DNA of 64,000 nt from assembly GCF_016863395.1 (NCBI RefSeq), contig NZ_BOOU01000007.1:62001-126000 (forward strand). Reading direction: 5' to 3'. The stretch comes from Sphaerisporangium rufum. GTDB lineage: Bacteria > Actinomycetota > Actinomycetes > Streptosporangiales > Streptosporangiaceae. Both the position numbers and the translations under genes were made by a program. Positions within the stretch are counted from its first letter, which is position 1. Each line of letters opens with the position of its first letter. The notes under the pieces were generated by a model. That model searched no databases. It was not told where the DNA came from and saw only the letters and a program-made list of their open reading frames with translations. Shown one piece after another: positions 44,787-56,554 of this stretch.

Positions 44787-47042
44787 TCAGAGCTTCTCCA
44801 GCGGGGCGTAGGCCAGCAGCAGGGTCTTCTCCCCACCGGACCCGAAATCGATCTTCACTTTGGTCTTCTCGGCCACCCCGTCCACCGTGACGACCGTGCC
44901 GAGACCGAAGGTGTCGTGGGTGACCCGGTCGCCCGGACGCAGGCTGGGCACGACCCGCCCGCCGGCCTTCTTCGGCGCCGCCGTGCGGCTCTCGCGCACG
45001 GTCGCGGCGCTCCACGCCGACTTGGCCGGATCGCCGTGCCAGTCGAGCAGGTCGGCCGGCACCTCGGCGAGGAAGCGGGACGCCGGGTTGAAGGCGGGCG
45101 CCCCCCACGAGCTGCGCACCGCCGCCCGGGACAGGTACAGCCGCTGCTGGGCGCGGGTGATGCCGACGTAGGCCAGCCGGCGCTCCTCCTCCAGCTCGCG
45201 CGGCTCGCCCAGCGAGCGCATGTGCGGGAAGACGCCGTCCTCCATACCGGTGAGGAAGACCACCGGGAACTCCAGCCCCTTGGCCGTGTGCAGGGTCATC
45301 AGGGTGACCACGCCCTGGTGGTCCTCGCCCTCGGGGATCTGGTCGGCGTCGGCCACCAGCGAGACCTGCTCCAGGAAGTCGACCAGCGTGCCCTCGGGGT
45401 TGGCGCCCTCGAACTCCGAGGCGACCGAGATCAGCTCGTTGAGGTTCTCCAGCCGGCTCTCGTCCTGCGGGTCGCCGGAGTTCTCCAGCTCGGTGCGGTA
45501 GCCGGTGACGGCCAGCACCTCCTCGGCCAGCTCGGAGATCGGCAGTTCCTTGGCCCGCAGGTCGTCCAGCAGCGCGACGAAGTCACGGATCGCGTTCAGC
45601 GAGCGGGTCGCCATGCCCGGCGCCTCGTCCGCCCGGCGCAGCGCCTCCCAGAAGGGGACGCGCTCGCGGGTGGCGAACGCCTCCACCATCGCCTCGGCCC
45701 GGTCGCCGATGCCGCGCTTGGGGACGTTGAGCACCCGGCGCAGCGACACGGTGTCGCCGGGGTTGGCCACCACCCGCAGATAGGCCAGCAGGTCGCGGAC
45801 CTCGCGCCGCTCGTAGAAGCGCACGCCGCCGACGACCTTGTACGGCAGGCCGGTGCGGATGAAGATCTCCTCGAAGACGCGGGAGGCCGCGTTGGTGCGG
45901 TAGAAGACCGCCACCTGACCGGGGGTGACGTCCTCCTCGTCGGCCAGCCGGTCGACCTCGTGGGCGACGAACATCGCCTCGTCGTGCTCGTTGTCGGCCA
46001 CGTAGCCGACGATCTTGGGCCCGGCGCCCTGGTCGGACCAGAGGTTCTTCGGCTTGCGGCCCTCGTTGCGGGCGATCACCGCGTTCGCGGCCGACAGGAT
46101 GGTCTGGGTGGAGCGGTAGTTCTGCTCCAGTAGGATGGTGCGGGCCGCGGGGTAGTCGCGCTCGAACTCCAGGATGTTGCGGATCGTCGCGCCACGGAAC
46201 GCGTAGATCGACTGGTCGGCGTCACCCACCACGCACAGCTCGGCCGGCTCGACCGCGCCCTCGCGCACCACCTCACCCTCGGCGGTGCGCAGCTCGGGCA
46301 GCCCGACCAGCTCCCTGATCAGGATGTACTGGGCGTGGTTGGTGTCCTGGTACTCGTCCACCATCACGTGGCGGAACCGGCGCCGGTAGTGCTCGGCCAC
46401 CTCGGGGAACAGCTGGAACAGCGTGACCGTCAGCATGATCAGGTCGTCGAAGTCCATCGCGCCGGCCTCGGTCAGCCGCCGCTGGTAGACGCGGTAGGCC
46501 TCGGCGAGCGTGCGCTCCAGGTGGGTCTGCGCCCGGTCGGCCGCCGTGTCGTAGTCGATCAGCTCGTTCTTCAGGTTGCTGACCTGGGCGGAGAACGACC
46601 GGGGCGGATAGCGCTTGGGGTCGAGCTCCAGCTCGCGGCAGACCATGGCCATCAGCCGCTGCGCGTCGGCCTGGTCGTAGATGGAGAAGCTGGAGGTGAA
46701 GCCCAGGCGCTTGGCCTCCCGCCGCAGGATGCGCACGCAGGCGCTGTGGAAGGTCATCACCCACATCGCCCGGGACCGCGGCCCGATGAGGCGGTCGACC
46801 CGCTCCTTCATCTCCTTGGCGGCCTTGTTGGTGAAGGTGATCGCCAGGATCTCCCCCGGCTGGACGCCGCGCTCGCCGAGCAGGTAGGCGATGCGGTGGG
46901 TGAGCACCCGGGTCTTGCCCGAACCGGCGCCGGCGACGATGAGCAGCGGGCCGCCCGCGTGCACGACGGCCTCGCGCTGCTGCGGGTTGAGCCCGTCGAG
47001 CAACGGATGATCAACGGTGGGGTTCACGGCTCGGGTCGACAC
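44787..47042 (-). CDS. pcrA: ATP-dependent DNA helicase, UvrD/PcrA family
   Basis: This 751-residue SF1A helicase unwinds DNA in repair and replication. Motifs in order: GAGSGKTRVLTHRI (I), ITFTNKAAKEMKERV (Ia), DDLIMLTVTLFQ, DEYQDTNHAQY (II), VVGDADQSIYAFRGA (III), LEQNYRSTQTIL (IV), HTAKGLEFPVVFLTGMEDG (V) and ITRAQQRLYLSRA (VI). The C-terminus ends with the PcrA-type SH3-like extension GDRVTHDTFGLGTVVTVDG. Length is typical of actinobacterial PcrA. Monocistronic in appearance, between a hairpin and a divergent PIG-L gene. Confidence 0.97.
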   Translation of the reverse strand: MSTRAVNPTVDHPLLDGLNPQQREAVVHAGGPLLIVAGAGSGKTRVLTHRIAYLLGERGVQPGEILAITFTNKAAKEMKERVDRLIGPRSRAMWVMTFHSACVRILRREAKRLGFTSSFSIYDQADAQRLMAMVCRELELDPKRYPPRSFSAQVSNLKNELIDYDTAADRAQTHLERTLAEAYRVYQRRLTEAGAMDFDDLIMLTVTLFQLFPEVAEHYRRRFRHVMVDEYQDTNHAQYILIRELVGLPELRTAEGEVVREGAVEPAELCVVGDADQSIYAFRGATIRNILEFERDYPAARTILLEQNYRSTQTILSAANAVIARNEGRKPKNLWSDQGAGPKIVGYVADNEHDEAMFVAHEVDRLADEEDVTPGQVAVFYRTNAASRVFEEIFIRTGLPYKVVGGVRFYERREVRDLLAYLRVVANPGDTVSLRRVLNVPKRGIGDRAEAMVEAFATRERVPFWEALRRADEAPGMATRSLNAIRDFVALLDDLRAKELPISELAEEVLAVTGYRTELENSGDPQDESRLENLNELISVASEFEGANPEGTLVDFLEQVSLVADADQIPEGEDHQGVVTLMTLHTAKGLEFPVVFLTGMEDGVFPHMRSLGEPRELEEERRLAYVGITRAQQRLYLSRAAVRSSWGAPAFNPASRFLAEVPADLLDWHGDPAKSAWSAATVRESRTAAPKKAGGRVVPSLRPGDRVTHDTFGLGTVVTVDGVAEKTKVKIDFGSGGEKTLLLAYAPLEKL

Positions 47043-47197
47043 GCCTTTAGATTAGGGCCGCCCACCGACAACGCCGACCCGCCCGCCGGCACCGGCGATG
47101 CCCCCGGCGCGGCCACCGCCGGGACATGCGGCATCATGGCCGGAAATATCATGACGCCGCGTTGCGTTCGCCACGTCATGCCCCTAGGAGGACGACC

Positions 47198-47923
47198 GTG
47201 ACCGCACTCGACGACGCCGAGATCAGCACGATCCTCGTCGTGACCGCCCACCCCGACGACGTCGACTTCGGGGCCGCCGGCACCGTCGCGACGTTCACCG
47301 GCAAGGGCATCCGCGTGGTGTACTGCGTGGTCACCGACGGCGACGCCGGCGGCTTCGACCGCCTGGTCGACAACGGCGGGATGGCCGAGCTGCGGCGCGA
47401 CGAGCAGACCGCGGCCGCCCGGGAGGTGGGGGTGACCGAACTGCACTTCCTCGGCTACCCGGACGGCACCGTGGAGCAGACCCTGGCGCTGCGGCGCGAC
47501 ATCGCGCGGGTGATCCGCCAGGTGCGGCCGGACCGGGTGCTCACCTCCACTCCCGAGCGCAACTACGCCCGGATCGGGCCGAGCCACCCCGACCACCGCG
47601 CCGTGGGCGGCGCGACGCTGGACGCCGTCTACCCCGACGCCCGCAACCCGTACGCCTTCCCCGAACTGCTGGCCGACGAAGGGCTGGCGGCCTGGACGGT
47701 CCGCGAGGTGTGGCTGATGGGCGGCCAGGCCAACGATCACTACGTGGACGTCACCCCCGTCCTGGACCGCAAGTTCGCCGCGCTGCGGGCGCACGCCAGC
47801 CAGACGTCGCACATGGACACGCTGGAGGATTTCGTCAAAGGCTGGCTCGCGATGAACGCCCAGGCCGCCAGGCTCCCGGAGGGGAGCTACGCCGAGGCGT
47901 TCCAGGTGGTCTCCACCGGCTGA
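47198..47923 (+). CDS. PIG-L family deacetylase
   Basis: This 241-residue zinc enzyme family removes acetyl groups from N-acetylglucosamine derivatives or hydrolyses related amides; MshB and Mca of mycothiol metabolism belong here. The metal motif AHPDDVDFG lies near residue 20 and the second histidine region is GPSHPDHRAVGGATLDAVYP. Start GTG 47198 with AGGAGG seven bases ahead. It differs from MshB in length and is not visibly in a mycothiol operon, so the substrate is open. It overlaps the convergent CPBP gene by 37 bases. Confidence 0.9.
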   Translation: MTALDDAEISTILVVTAHPDDVDFGAAGTVATFTGKGIRVVYCVVTDGDAGGFDRLVDNGGMAELRRDEQTAAAREVGVTELHFLGYPDGTVEQTLALRRDIARVIRQVRPDRVLTSTPERNYARIGPSHPDHRAVGGATLDAVYPDARNPYAFPELLADEGLAAWTVREVWLMGGQANDHYVDVTPVLDRKFAALRAHASQTSHMDTLEDFVKGWLAMNAQAARLPEGSYAEAFQVVSTG

Positions 47924-48645
47924 CCGCCCGACCCCCCGGCCGACAGGCGCCGGGCGGCGCGGGCCGCGGGGTGGCCGAGCATGTTGGTCGCCAGGTGGGT
48001 CAGCGCGGGCGCGAGCAGCCCGCCGCGCGCGCGCAGCGCGTGGAAGAGCAGCCCGGCCGGCACGGTGGCGGCCACCGACCCGGCGACCACCCACCCGCGC
48101 CGGGCCGGGCCGCCGAGCGCGGGGTTGGCCGCTGCCAGGTCCAGCGCGGGCAGCACGTGCCAGAGCCCGAACAGCGCCGCCGCGCCGGCCGCCGCACCGG
48201 CGGGCCCGCACCGGCGGGCCAGCAGCGCGGGCAGCACGCCGCGGAACGCGGTCTCCTCCAGCAGCACCGTGCCGAGCGGCACCTGGACCAGCGCCTCCTC
48301 CAGCAGCCGGGCCCGGGACAGGCCGAGCGTGCGCTCGTCCAGGAAGAGCCGCCGGGTGCCCGGCAGCAGCACGCCGGCGCCGTAGCAGGCGGCGACGGCG
48401 GCGGCCAGCGCCCCGCCGAGCCGCGCGCCCGGGCCGGGCCGGGTGAACCCCATCTCCGCCCATGACAGCCCGGCCCGCCGGCCGAGGCCGGCCAGCGCGG
48501 CCGCGGCGGCGGTGGAGGTGACCGGCGCCAGCCGGCGGGCCACCCGGTTGTTCAGCAGGTTGGCGGCCAGCAGCACGCCGAGCGCGGCGGCCAGCGGGGC
48601 CCGGCCGGTGGACCGTCCTCGACCCATGCCGGCCAGCCTACGCAT
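47887..48645 (-). CDS. CPBP-family intramembrane metalloprotease
   Basis: This 252-residue membrane protein with about six helices has the CPBP signature: EETAFRGVLPALL (EExxxR) and FGLWHVLPAL with the histidine, then a late THLATNMLG histidine region. The family (Rce1-like) cleaves membrane substrates; in bacteria, many handle peptides or bacteriocin-immunity roles. It begins at ATG 48645, in the stop of the metallopeptidase gene (TGATG), so the two are coupled. Its 3' end overlaps the PIG-L gene on the other strand. Confidence 0.85.
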   Translation of the reverse strand: MRRLAGMGRGRSTGRAPLAAALGVLLAANLLNNRVARRLAPVTSTAAAAALAGLGRRAGLSWAEMGFTRPGPGARLGGALAAAVAACYGAGVLLPGTRRLFLDERTLGLSRARLLEEALVQVPLGTVLLEETAFRGVLPALLARRCGPAGAAAGAAALFGLWHVLPALDLAAANPALGGPARRGWVVAGSVAATVPAGLLFHALRARGGLLAPALTHLATNMLGHPAARAARRLSAGGSGGQPVETTWNASA

Positions 48646-49376
48646 CAGCAGGCGCCCGCCCCGCGCTGGTAGCCCTTGGCGAACGCCTGCTGGCGCTGCT
48701 CGGGCGTGCCGTGCGCGTCCTCGGCGAAGAAGGCGTCCGTCGGATCGCCGGCCGCGGCCAGGTTGGCGAGCAGTTCCTGCTCGTCGCCCTCCTGGGCGGA
48801 CAGCTGCTGCGAGTCGATCATGCCTTTCAGCGCGCCGCCGGCATAGCAGTCGGCCTGCAGCTCCCGCTCGATGTTGAACCGGAAGTCGGTGGTGAGCTGC
48901 GCCTGGACCGCGTGCCCGATCTCGTGCGGGATGATCACGTAGATCGCGCCGTCCCCCAGCTCGTCGTACAGCGTCCGCAGCCATGCCGCGTCGTAGGCGA
49001 TGAAATGGCCCACCGGGCAGTAGAAGGCGTTGTCCGGCACCGCGGGCTGGCCACCACAGGCCGGCCCGTCGTTTCCGCGATACGCCTGGAAGCGCTGGAC
49101 GGGCCGGTACTCCTCGCCGGAGGCCTGGAACTGTTGCTGCCAGAACCGCTCGGTCAGGATGCTCGCCAGCTGGATGTCGTCCTCGAACGTCTCCCCCAGC
49201 GGCAGCCGGCTCGCCTGGGCGTCCTGACCGTTCTGGCCGCTCTGACCGTTCTGGGCGTCCTGGGAGGCCTTGGCGCGGGGACGCAGGGTGAACTGGTCCT
49301 TCCAGAACGCCACGGACGAGCAGCCCGCGACGAGCACGGCGGCCAACAGGAGGGACAGGACCCCGCGAACTCTCAC
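48645..49376 (-). CDS. YpfJ-like neutral zinc metallopeptidase, lipoprotein
   Basis: This 243-residue extracellular lipoprotein has a signal peptide ending in VLVAGCSSV. A Gln/Asn/Gly-rich linker (about 36-56, GQNGQDAQ type) leads to the metallopeptidase domain of the neutral zinc (YpfJ) family, with the active-site motif IPHEIGHAVQAQL and the third ligand in ERELQADCYAGGAL. A C-terminal half has typical EQRQQAFAKGYQRG. Activity unproven for close relatives. It is first in a two-gene unit with the CPBP protease. Confidence 0.88.
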   Translation of the reverse strand: MRVRGVLSLLLAAVLVAGCSSVAFWKDQFTLRPRAKASQDAQNGQSGQNGQDAQASRLPLGETFEDDIQLASILTERFWQQQFQASGEEYRPVQRFQAYRGNDGPACGGQPAVPDNAFYCPVGHFIAYDAAWLRTLYDELGDGAIYVIIPHEIGHAVQAQLTTDFRFNIERELQADCYAGGALKGMIDSQQLSAQEGDEQELLANLAAAGDPTDAFFAEDAHGTPEQRQQAFAKGYQRGAGAC

Positions 49377-49417
49377 ATGGCCATCTTTACCGATTTGTCA
49401 CACTGTCGTGTGGGCAT

Positions 49418-50050
49418 TCACACCAATCGCCGCGCGGTGGCCCAGCGCGACAGCTCGTGCCGGTTGGAAAGCTGCAGCTTGCGCAGCACCGAGGACACGT
49501 GCGTCTCCACCGTCTTCACCGAGATGAACAGCTCCTTGGCGATCTCCTTGTAGGCGTACCCGCGGGCGATCAGCCGCAGCACTTCGCGCTCGCGGGTGGT
49601 CAGCGAGTCCAGCTCTGGGTCGATCGACGGTGCCTCGGTGGAGGCGAAGGCGTCCAGCACGAACCCGGCCAGCCGCGGCGAGAACACCGCGTCGCCCTCG
49701 GCCACCCGGACGATCGCGTCGGTCAGCTCGCGACCGCTGATGGTCTTGGTGACATATCCGCGGGCGCCGCCGCGGATGACCCCGATGACGTCCTCGGCGG
49801 CGTCGGAGACCGACAGCGCCAGGAACCGCACGGCCGCCCCGGAGCCGAGCACCCGGCGCAGCACCTCCTGGCCGCCGCCCCCGGGCATGTGCACGTCGAG
49901 CAGTACGACGTCGGGCTCGAGCGACTCGATCGCCCCCACCGCCGACTCGACGTCCTCCGCCTCCCCGACCACCTCGATCTGCGGTCCGAGCTCGGCGCGC
50001 ACGCCGGACCGGAACAGCCGGTGGTCGTCCACGATCAGCACTTTGACCAT
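49418..50050 (-). CDS. LuxR/NarL-type response regulator
   Basis: This 210-residue regulator has a receiver domain (acidic Asp8 and Asp9, phospho-acceptor Asp52 in LLDVHMPG) and a C-terminal LuxR helix-turn-helix (LTTREREVLRLIARGYAYKE, VKTVETHVSSVLRKL). The ATG 50050 is taken; a GTG two codons upstream is possible. It follows the histidine kinase by about 40 bases in the same direction, forming the usual pair. The divergent PspC/LiaF-like gene is a likely target. Confidence 0.92.
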   Translation of the reverse strand: MVKVLIVDDHRLFRSGVRAELGPQIEVVGEAEDVESAVGAIESLEPDVVLLDVHMPGGGGQEVLRRVLGSGAAVRFLALSVSDAAEDVIGVIRGGARGYVTKTISGRELTDAIVRVAEGDAVFSPRLAGFVLDAFASTEAPSIDPELDSLTTREREVLRLIARGYAYKEIAKELFISVKTVETHVSSVLRKLQLSNRHELSRWATARRLV

Positions 50051-50090
50051 CGTCACGGCTCCCTCGGGGCTCGGCGGGCCACCTGGTGGA

Positions 50091-51287
50091 TCACGGTCGC
50101 TCCCGCTTCATCGTCAGCATCACTTCGGTGCCGTCGCCCGGCTCGGTCCTGACCCGGGCGCTCCCGCCGTGACGCTCCATCCGGCCGATGATCGACTGGC
50201 GGATGCCCATGCGGTCCTCCGGCACCTCCTCCATGGTGAAGCCTTTCCCGCGGTCGCGCACGAACACCGTGACCTCCTCCGGCTCGACCTCGGTGTAGAC
50301 GGAGATCACCGGCGCCTCGGCGTACTTGGCCGCATTCACCATGGCCTGCCGGGCCGCGTGCAGCATCGCGCGCAGGCCGTCGTCCAGGTCGCAGTCTCCC
50401 ACGCAGACGATCTCGATCGGCACCCCGTGCTCGTCCTCGATCTCCGCGGCCACCCGGCGCACCGCGGCGGCCACCGTCGCGTCCGCGTCGGCCTTCGGCT
50501 GGTACAGCCAGTTCCGCAGCTCGCGCTCCTGCGAGCGGGCCAGCCGGGTCACCTCGAACGGATCCTGAGCGTTGCGCTGGATGAGCGTGAGCGTGTGCAG
50601 CACCGAGTCGTGCACGTGCGCGGCCATCTCGGCGCGCTCCTCCTGGCGGATGCGCTCGCGGCGCTCCTTCTGCAGTTCCTTCCACAGGGCGGTCAGCCAG
50701 GGGGCGGCGATCAGCGCGATGCCGCCGACCACGACCGCGGTGAACGCCAGGCCGGCCCGGGCCTCGGCCAGCTTGCCCTGGGCGGCGAGGAAGCCGATCG
50801 CCCCGACGACCACCAGGAGCAGGCCGATGCCGGTGCGGATCCAGGACCGGCGCACCTGGCGGACCGCGTCGGTCATCCATCGCTGGCGGCGGCCGGGCTC
50901 GGCCTGCTGCCAGAGGATCAGCGCGCCGATGCCGCCCACCGCGATCGACCAGGTGCCGACGCCGCCGGAGGAGGCACCGGTGAGCCACCCGAAAGCGGTC
51001 AGCGCCATGCCGATCACCGCGTAGGCGGCCACCTGGCCCCAGTCACGGCCGGGCGCCGGACCCCCCTGCCGCTCGCGCGGGGTGAACATCCACAGCGCGG
51101 CGTACGCCAGCACGCCCAGGCCGTCGAGCACGCTGAGCAGCACGAAAGCCAGCCGCAGCACCACCGGGTCCAGCCGCAGCTGCGCGGCGGCGCCCTGCGC
51201 CACGCCCGCGACGAGCCGGCCCCGCAACGGGCGCACCATGCGGGGATAGGCCGACGGAGCCGAAGGAACGGTCGGATTCTCAGACAT
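50091..51287 (-). CDS. Sensor histidine kinase with N-terminal PspC domain
   Basis: This 398-residue membrane kinase starts with a PspC domain (about 15-80: RPLRGRLVAGVAQGAAAQLR), then several more membrane helices. The cytosolic part has a HisKA_3-type dimerisation helix, AAHVHDSVLHTL (His near 224), and a HATPase_c domain with NAAKYAEAPV and GKGFTMEEVPEDRMG. Architecture matches actinobacterial envelope-stress kinases. Start ATG 51287. Response regulator follows; PspC/LiaF-like gene is divergent. Whether PspC is inhibitory is inferred from Psp systems. Confidence 0.92.
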   Translation of the reverse strand: MSENPTVPSAPSAYPRMVRPLRGRLVAGVAQGAAAQLRLDPVVLRLAFVLLSVLDGLGVLAYAALWMFTPRERQGGPAPGRDWGQVAAYAVIGMALTAFGWLTGASSGGVGTWSIAVGGIGALILWQQAEPGRRQRWMTDAVRQVRRSWIRTGIGLLLVVVGAIGFLAAQGKLAEARAGLAFTAVVVGGIALIAAPWLTALWKELQKERRERIRQEERAEMAAHVHDSVLHTLTLIQRNAQDPFEVTRLARSQERELRNWLYQPKADADATVAAAVRRVAAEIEDEHGVPIEIVCVGDCDLDDGLRAMLHAARQAMVNAAKYAEAPVISVYTEVEPEEVTVFVRDRGKGFTMEEVPEDRMGIRQSIIGRMERHGGSARVRTEPGDGTEVMLTMKRERP

Positions 51288-51390
51288 ATCCCAAGCATCG
51301 TCACACGTCACGGCACCGCCCCGCCATCAGGGCCGTCCCTGACCCGACCCGGAGGTCCGCCCGCGTGAGGGGGACACGGGAGAGGATGCG

Positions 51391-51431
51391 GGGAGACACG
51401 GGGAGACACGGGGAGACACGAGGGAGACGCG
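51391..51431 (+). repeat. 10-bp tandem repeat in the divergent promoter region
   Basis: GGGAGACACG occurs three times exactly (51391-51420) and is followed by a degenerate copy (51421-51430). It lies in the 290-base gap between the divergent histidine kinase and PspC/LiaF-like genes. Confidence 0.85.
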
Positions 51432-51580
51432 GGGGAGTCGCCTTGGAGACACGGCCGGGCCTCGCCGCCCGCCGGTCCGGACGATCCCGCCCGGCGGCGA
51501 GGCCCGCCGCGCCGGCGGCACCGGGTCGGGGACGAGTCAGGGGTGTCCCGGATGGCCGGGAGCGGCCACCGCCCACCACG

Positions 51581-53284
51581 ATGGGACCCATGACCGCAGC
51601 AGGACGTCCGGACCGGACGGTCGACCCGGGCCCGCCCACCGGCGAGGAGCGCGTACTCGGGCGCAGCGACGAGGGGCGCATGATCACCGGTGTCTGCGCC
51701 GGCCTCGGCCGGCACACCGGGATGGACCCGGTGATCTTCCGGGTGGGCTTCGCCCTCCTGGTGGTCGGCTCGGGCATCGGCATCATGATGTACGTCGCCG
51801 CATTCCTGCTGATGCGCAACCCGAAAGGCGGTCCCGGTCTCGCCGAGCACTGGAGCCGCCGGTCCTTCGACACCGAGACCGTGCTGGCACTGCTCGCCGC
51901 GATCTTCGCGTTCGGCCTGATCGTCAACGTGGCCGCCGACGGCATCAGCCGGGCCACCATCGTGATCGGCACGGTCCTGGCCGTCGCCATGCTCGCCGCG
52001 CACTCCCGCGGGGCGGACCTGCGGGGCCTCGCCCGAAGCCTGCCGGAGCGGCTGCGCCGCCGGCGGTCCGCCCAGCCGCCGTCCGCCGTCCCCGCGTTCT
52101 CCGCCGCCGCACCGTTCACCGCCGGCATGGCCGGGGAGCCGGCGGCGTACGCCGACGCGCCGCGGGCCGCCGGGTCGAACGACGCGCCGCCGGCGGGCGC
52201 GCGGCCGGCCGCGGGGCCCGTCCCGCCGACGATGACGCTGCCGATGCCGCCGGTGGCGGCGCACCCGGCGGACGCGCCGCCCGCGCCCGCCGCACCGGAC
52301 CGGTCCGCCCCGGCCGCCACCTCCGCGGCGGCACCGCCGGACGCACCGCCGGCCGCCGCATCGCCATCGGACGCACCGCCGCCGGACGCAGCGCCATCGG
52401 ACGCACCGCCGGCCGCCGTACCGCCGTCGGGCGCCCGGCCGTCGGACGCGCCGCCGGCCGGGGCACCGGAGTACTACCGCAGGCTCGCCGACCTGGCCGT
52501 GGAGGCGCGCCTGGCCGCGCGCCCCCGGTTCGACTCCTCCGGCGAGCCCTTCGCCCCGCGCGGCCCCTACGGCGCGCAGGTGCGCCCGTACGCGCCGCCC
52601 GGATACGAGGGACCGCCCGGCCGGGACGCCGGAGCGCCCGCCCCCCGGTGGCCGGACGCGCCCGCGCGCCGCACCCGGCCGCGGTCCTTCGTCGGCGCCG
52701 CCACACTTCTCCTCGCGCTCATGGTCGGAGGGATCATGGTTGCCACACAGCCGTCGACCGGCACCCCGCTGCCGTTCATCGGGGGCGCCGTGCTCGTCGT
52801 CCTCGGTGCCGGGTTGCTCATCACCGCCTGGTTCGGCCGGGGCGCCGGGCTGGTGGCCACCGGCACGGTGCTCTCCCTGCTGCTGGTGGCGGGCTCGGCG
52901 GTCGGCGACGTGCCGAGGAAGGTCGGCAGCTACACCTGGGAGCCGGTGGACGCGGCGGCCGTCGCCCGCACCTACTCGGTGGGCATCGGCGACGGCACGC
53001 TCGACCTGCGCGACACCCGGTTCGCGCCGGGGTCGCGGACCCGCTTCGACGCCTCGATCTCCTTCGGCGAGATGCGGGTGATCGTCCCGGCGACCGCCCG
53101 GGTGGAGGTGCACGGGTACGCGCGGCTCGGCGACGTGCAGATCGAGCACTCGGTGCGCGGCGGCCACGACGTCCGCTACGAGAAGGTGCTGGAGCCGGAG
53201 GTCCCGCAGGCGGGCCGGGTCCCGGTGATCGAGCTGTACGTCAAGGCGGGAATCGGGGACGTGGAGGTGCGCCGTGCGGCATAA
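51581..53284 (+). CDS. PspC domain protein with LiaF-like C-terminus
   Basis: This protein of about 567 residues has a PspC domain (about 25-90: GRSDEGRMITGVCAGLGRHT), further helices, and a very long low-complexity stretch (about 170-300) of DAPPAA-type repeats. A second membrane region (about 365-440) and a C-terminal beta domain (about 460-567: VGIGDGTLDLRDTRF, MRVIVPATARVEVHGYARLG) like LiaF/DUF2154 follow. It lies divergent from its presumed kinase-regulator pair, so a Lia/Psp-like envelope-stress function is likely. The start is uncertain: ATG 51581 or 51590. An upstream extension of the frame crosses the tandem repeat and is not taken as coding. Confidence 0.82.
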   Translation: MGPMTAAGRPDRTVDPGPPTGEERVLGRSDEGRMITGVCAGLGRHTGMDPVIFRVGFALLVVGSGIGIMMYVAAFLLMRNPKGGPGLAEHWSRRSFDTETVLALLAAIFAFGLIVNVAADGISRATIVIGTVLAVAMLAAHSRGADLRGLARSLPERLRRRRSAQPPSAVPAFSAAAPFTAGMAGEPAAYADAPRAAGSNDAPPAGARPAAGPVPPTMTLPMPPVAAHPADAPPAPAAPDRSAPAATSAAAPPDAPPAAASPSDAPPPDAAPSDAPPAAVPPSGARPSDAPPAGAPEYYRRLADLAVEARLAARPRFDSSGEPFAPRGPYGAQVRPYAPPGYEGPPGRDAGAPAPRWPDAPARRTRPRSFVGAATLLLALMVGGIMVATQPSTGTPLPFIGGAVLVVLGAGLLITAWFGRGAGLVATGTVLSLLLVAGSAVGDVPRKVGSYTWEPVDAAAVARTYSVGIGDGTLDLRDTRFAPGSRTRFDASISFGEMRVIVPATARVEVHGYARLGDVQIEHSVRGGHDVRYEKVLEPEVPQAGRVPVIELYVKAGIGDVEVRRAA

Positions 53285-53450
53285 GACCGACTGGTTCGCG
53301 CTGCTGGCCGGGCTGCTGTTCATCGGGATCGGCGTGCGCTACCTGCTGCGGCCGCAGCCGGACACGCTGGTGATGGGGCTGCTACTGGTCTTCGGCCTGG
53401 GCTTCGCCGGGCTGGTCGGCGTGATGGCCCGCACCATGCGCCGCCGCTGA
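53274..53450 (+). CDS. Small membrane protein after the PspC/LiaF-like gene
   Basis: This 58-residue protein starts at GTG within the last codons of the upstream gene (11-base overlap). It has two hydrophobic helices (WFALLAGLLFIGIGVRYLL and VMGLLLVFGLGFAGLVGVMA) split by a short LRPQPDT loop, and a basic end MARTMRRR. The overlap implies coupling to the PspC/LiaF-like protein. It is likely a small accessory protein; function unknown. Confidence 0.65.
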   Translation: MRHKTDWFALLAGLLFIGIGVRYLLRPQPDTLVMGLLLVFGLGFAGLVGVMARTMRRR

Positions 53451-53663
53451 CCTCCGGCGCGCGGTTCCCGGGGTTCGCGGGACAGGGGGGTTGACGGGGG
53501 ACGGCAGGGGCGTAAGTTCGCATTGTCGGCAATCCTCACTCTCGCCCATCACCGCCAGTGCGCTCGCCAACTCCCCGTCAGCCTTCGACAGATCACCTCC
53601 AGCGAGGTTCGCACCGGCCGGCGCACGGCAATAGAGCAACCAGCCACCGCGCTTGGAGGATCG

Positions 53664-54148
53664 ATGGCCCGTATCACCGTCACCGTCGACGGCGTCGCCT
53701 ACCAGGAGGAGGTGGAGCCCCGGCTGCTCCTGGTGCACCTCCTGCGCGACCGCATCGGGAAGACCGGCACGCCCATCGGCTGCGACACCGGCAACTGCGG
53801 CGCCTGCACGATCATGCTGGACGGCCGCAGCGCCAAGAGCTGCTCGGTCCTGGCGGTCCAGGCGGACGGCGCCGAGGTGCTCACCGTGGAAGGGCTGGCC
53901 GGGCCGGACGGCTGGCATCCGATGCAGCGGGCCTTCCACGAGGAACACGCCCTCCAGTGCGGCTACTGCACCCCCGGCATGATCATGGCCGCCATCGACC
54001 TGCTCAAGGACGATCCAGACCCCTCCGAGGACGCCGTGCGGGCCGGCCTGGAGGGCAACCTGTGCCGGTGCACCGGGTACAGCAACATCGTCCGGGCCGT
54101 GCGCGGCGGCGCGCGGGCCATGCGGGACGCCGGGGCGGTGGGCGACCG

Positions 54149-54152
<4 letters not shown>
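53664..54152 (+). CDS. CO-dehydrogenase-type small subunit (2Fe-2S)
   Basis: This 162-residue iron-sulfur subunit of a molybdenum hydroxylase has the plant ferredoxin-like cluster site CDTGNCGAC (Cys40, 45, 48) with Cys60, and the second cluster with Cys99/102 (QCGYCTPG) and Cys134/136 (CRCTGYSN). It passes electrons from the molybdenum subunit to FAD. The ATG 53664 has GGAGGATCG ahead. The start of the operon: S, then L, M and a CoxG. Stop overlaps the L start (GTGA). Confidence 0.93.

Positions 54153-56550
<2,398 letters not shown>

Positions 56551-56554
<4 letters not shown>

Noticed and set aside
51365-51580. Extending the PspC/LiaF-like protein upstream through the tandem repeat
   Set aside because: The added stretch is Arg/Gly/Pro-rich, has no ribosome site and lies in the divergent promoter region; PspC begins soon after 51590.
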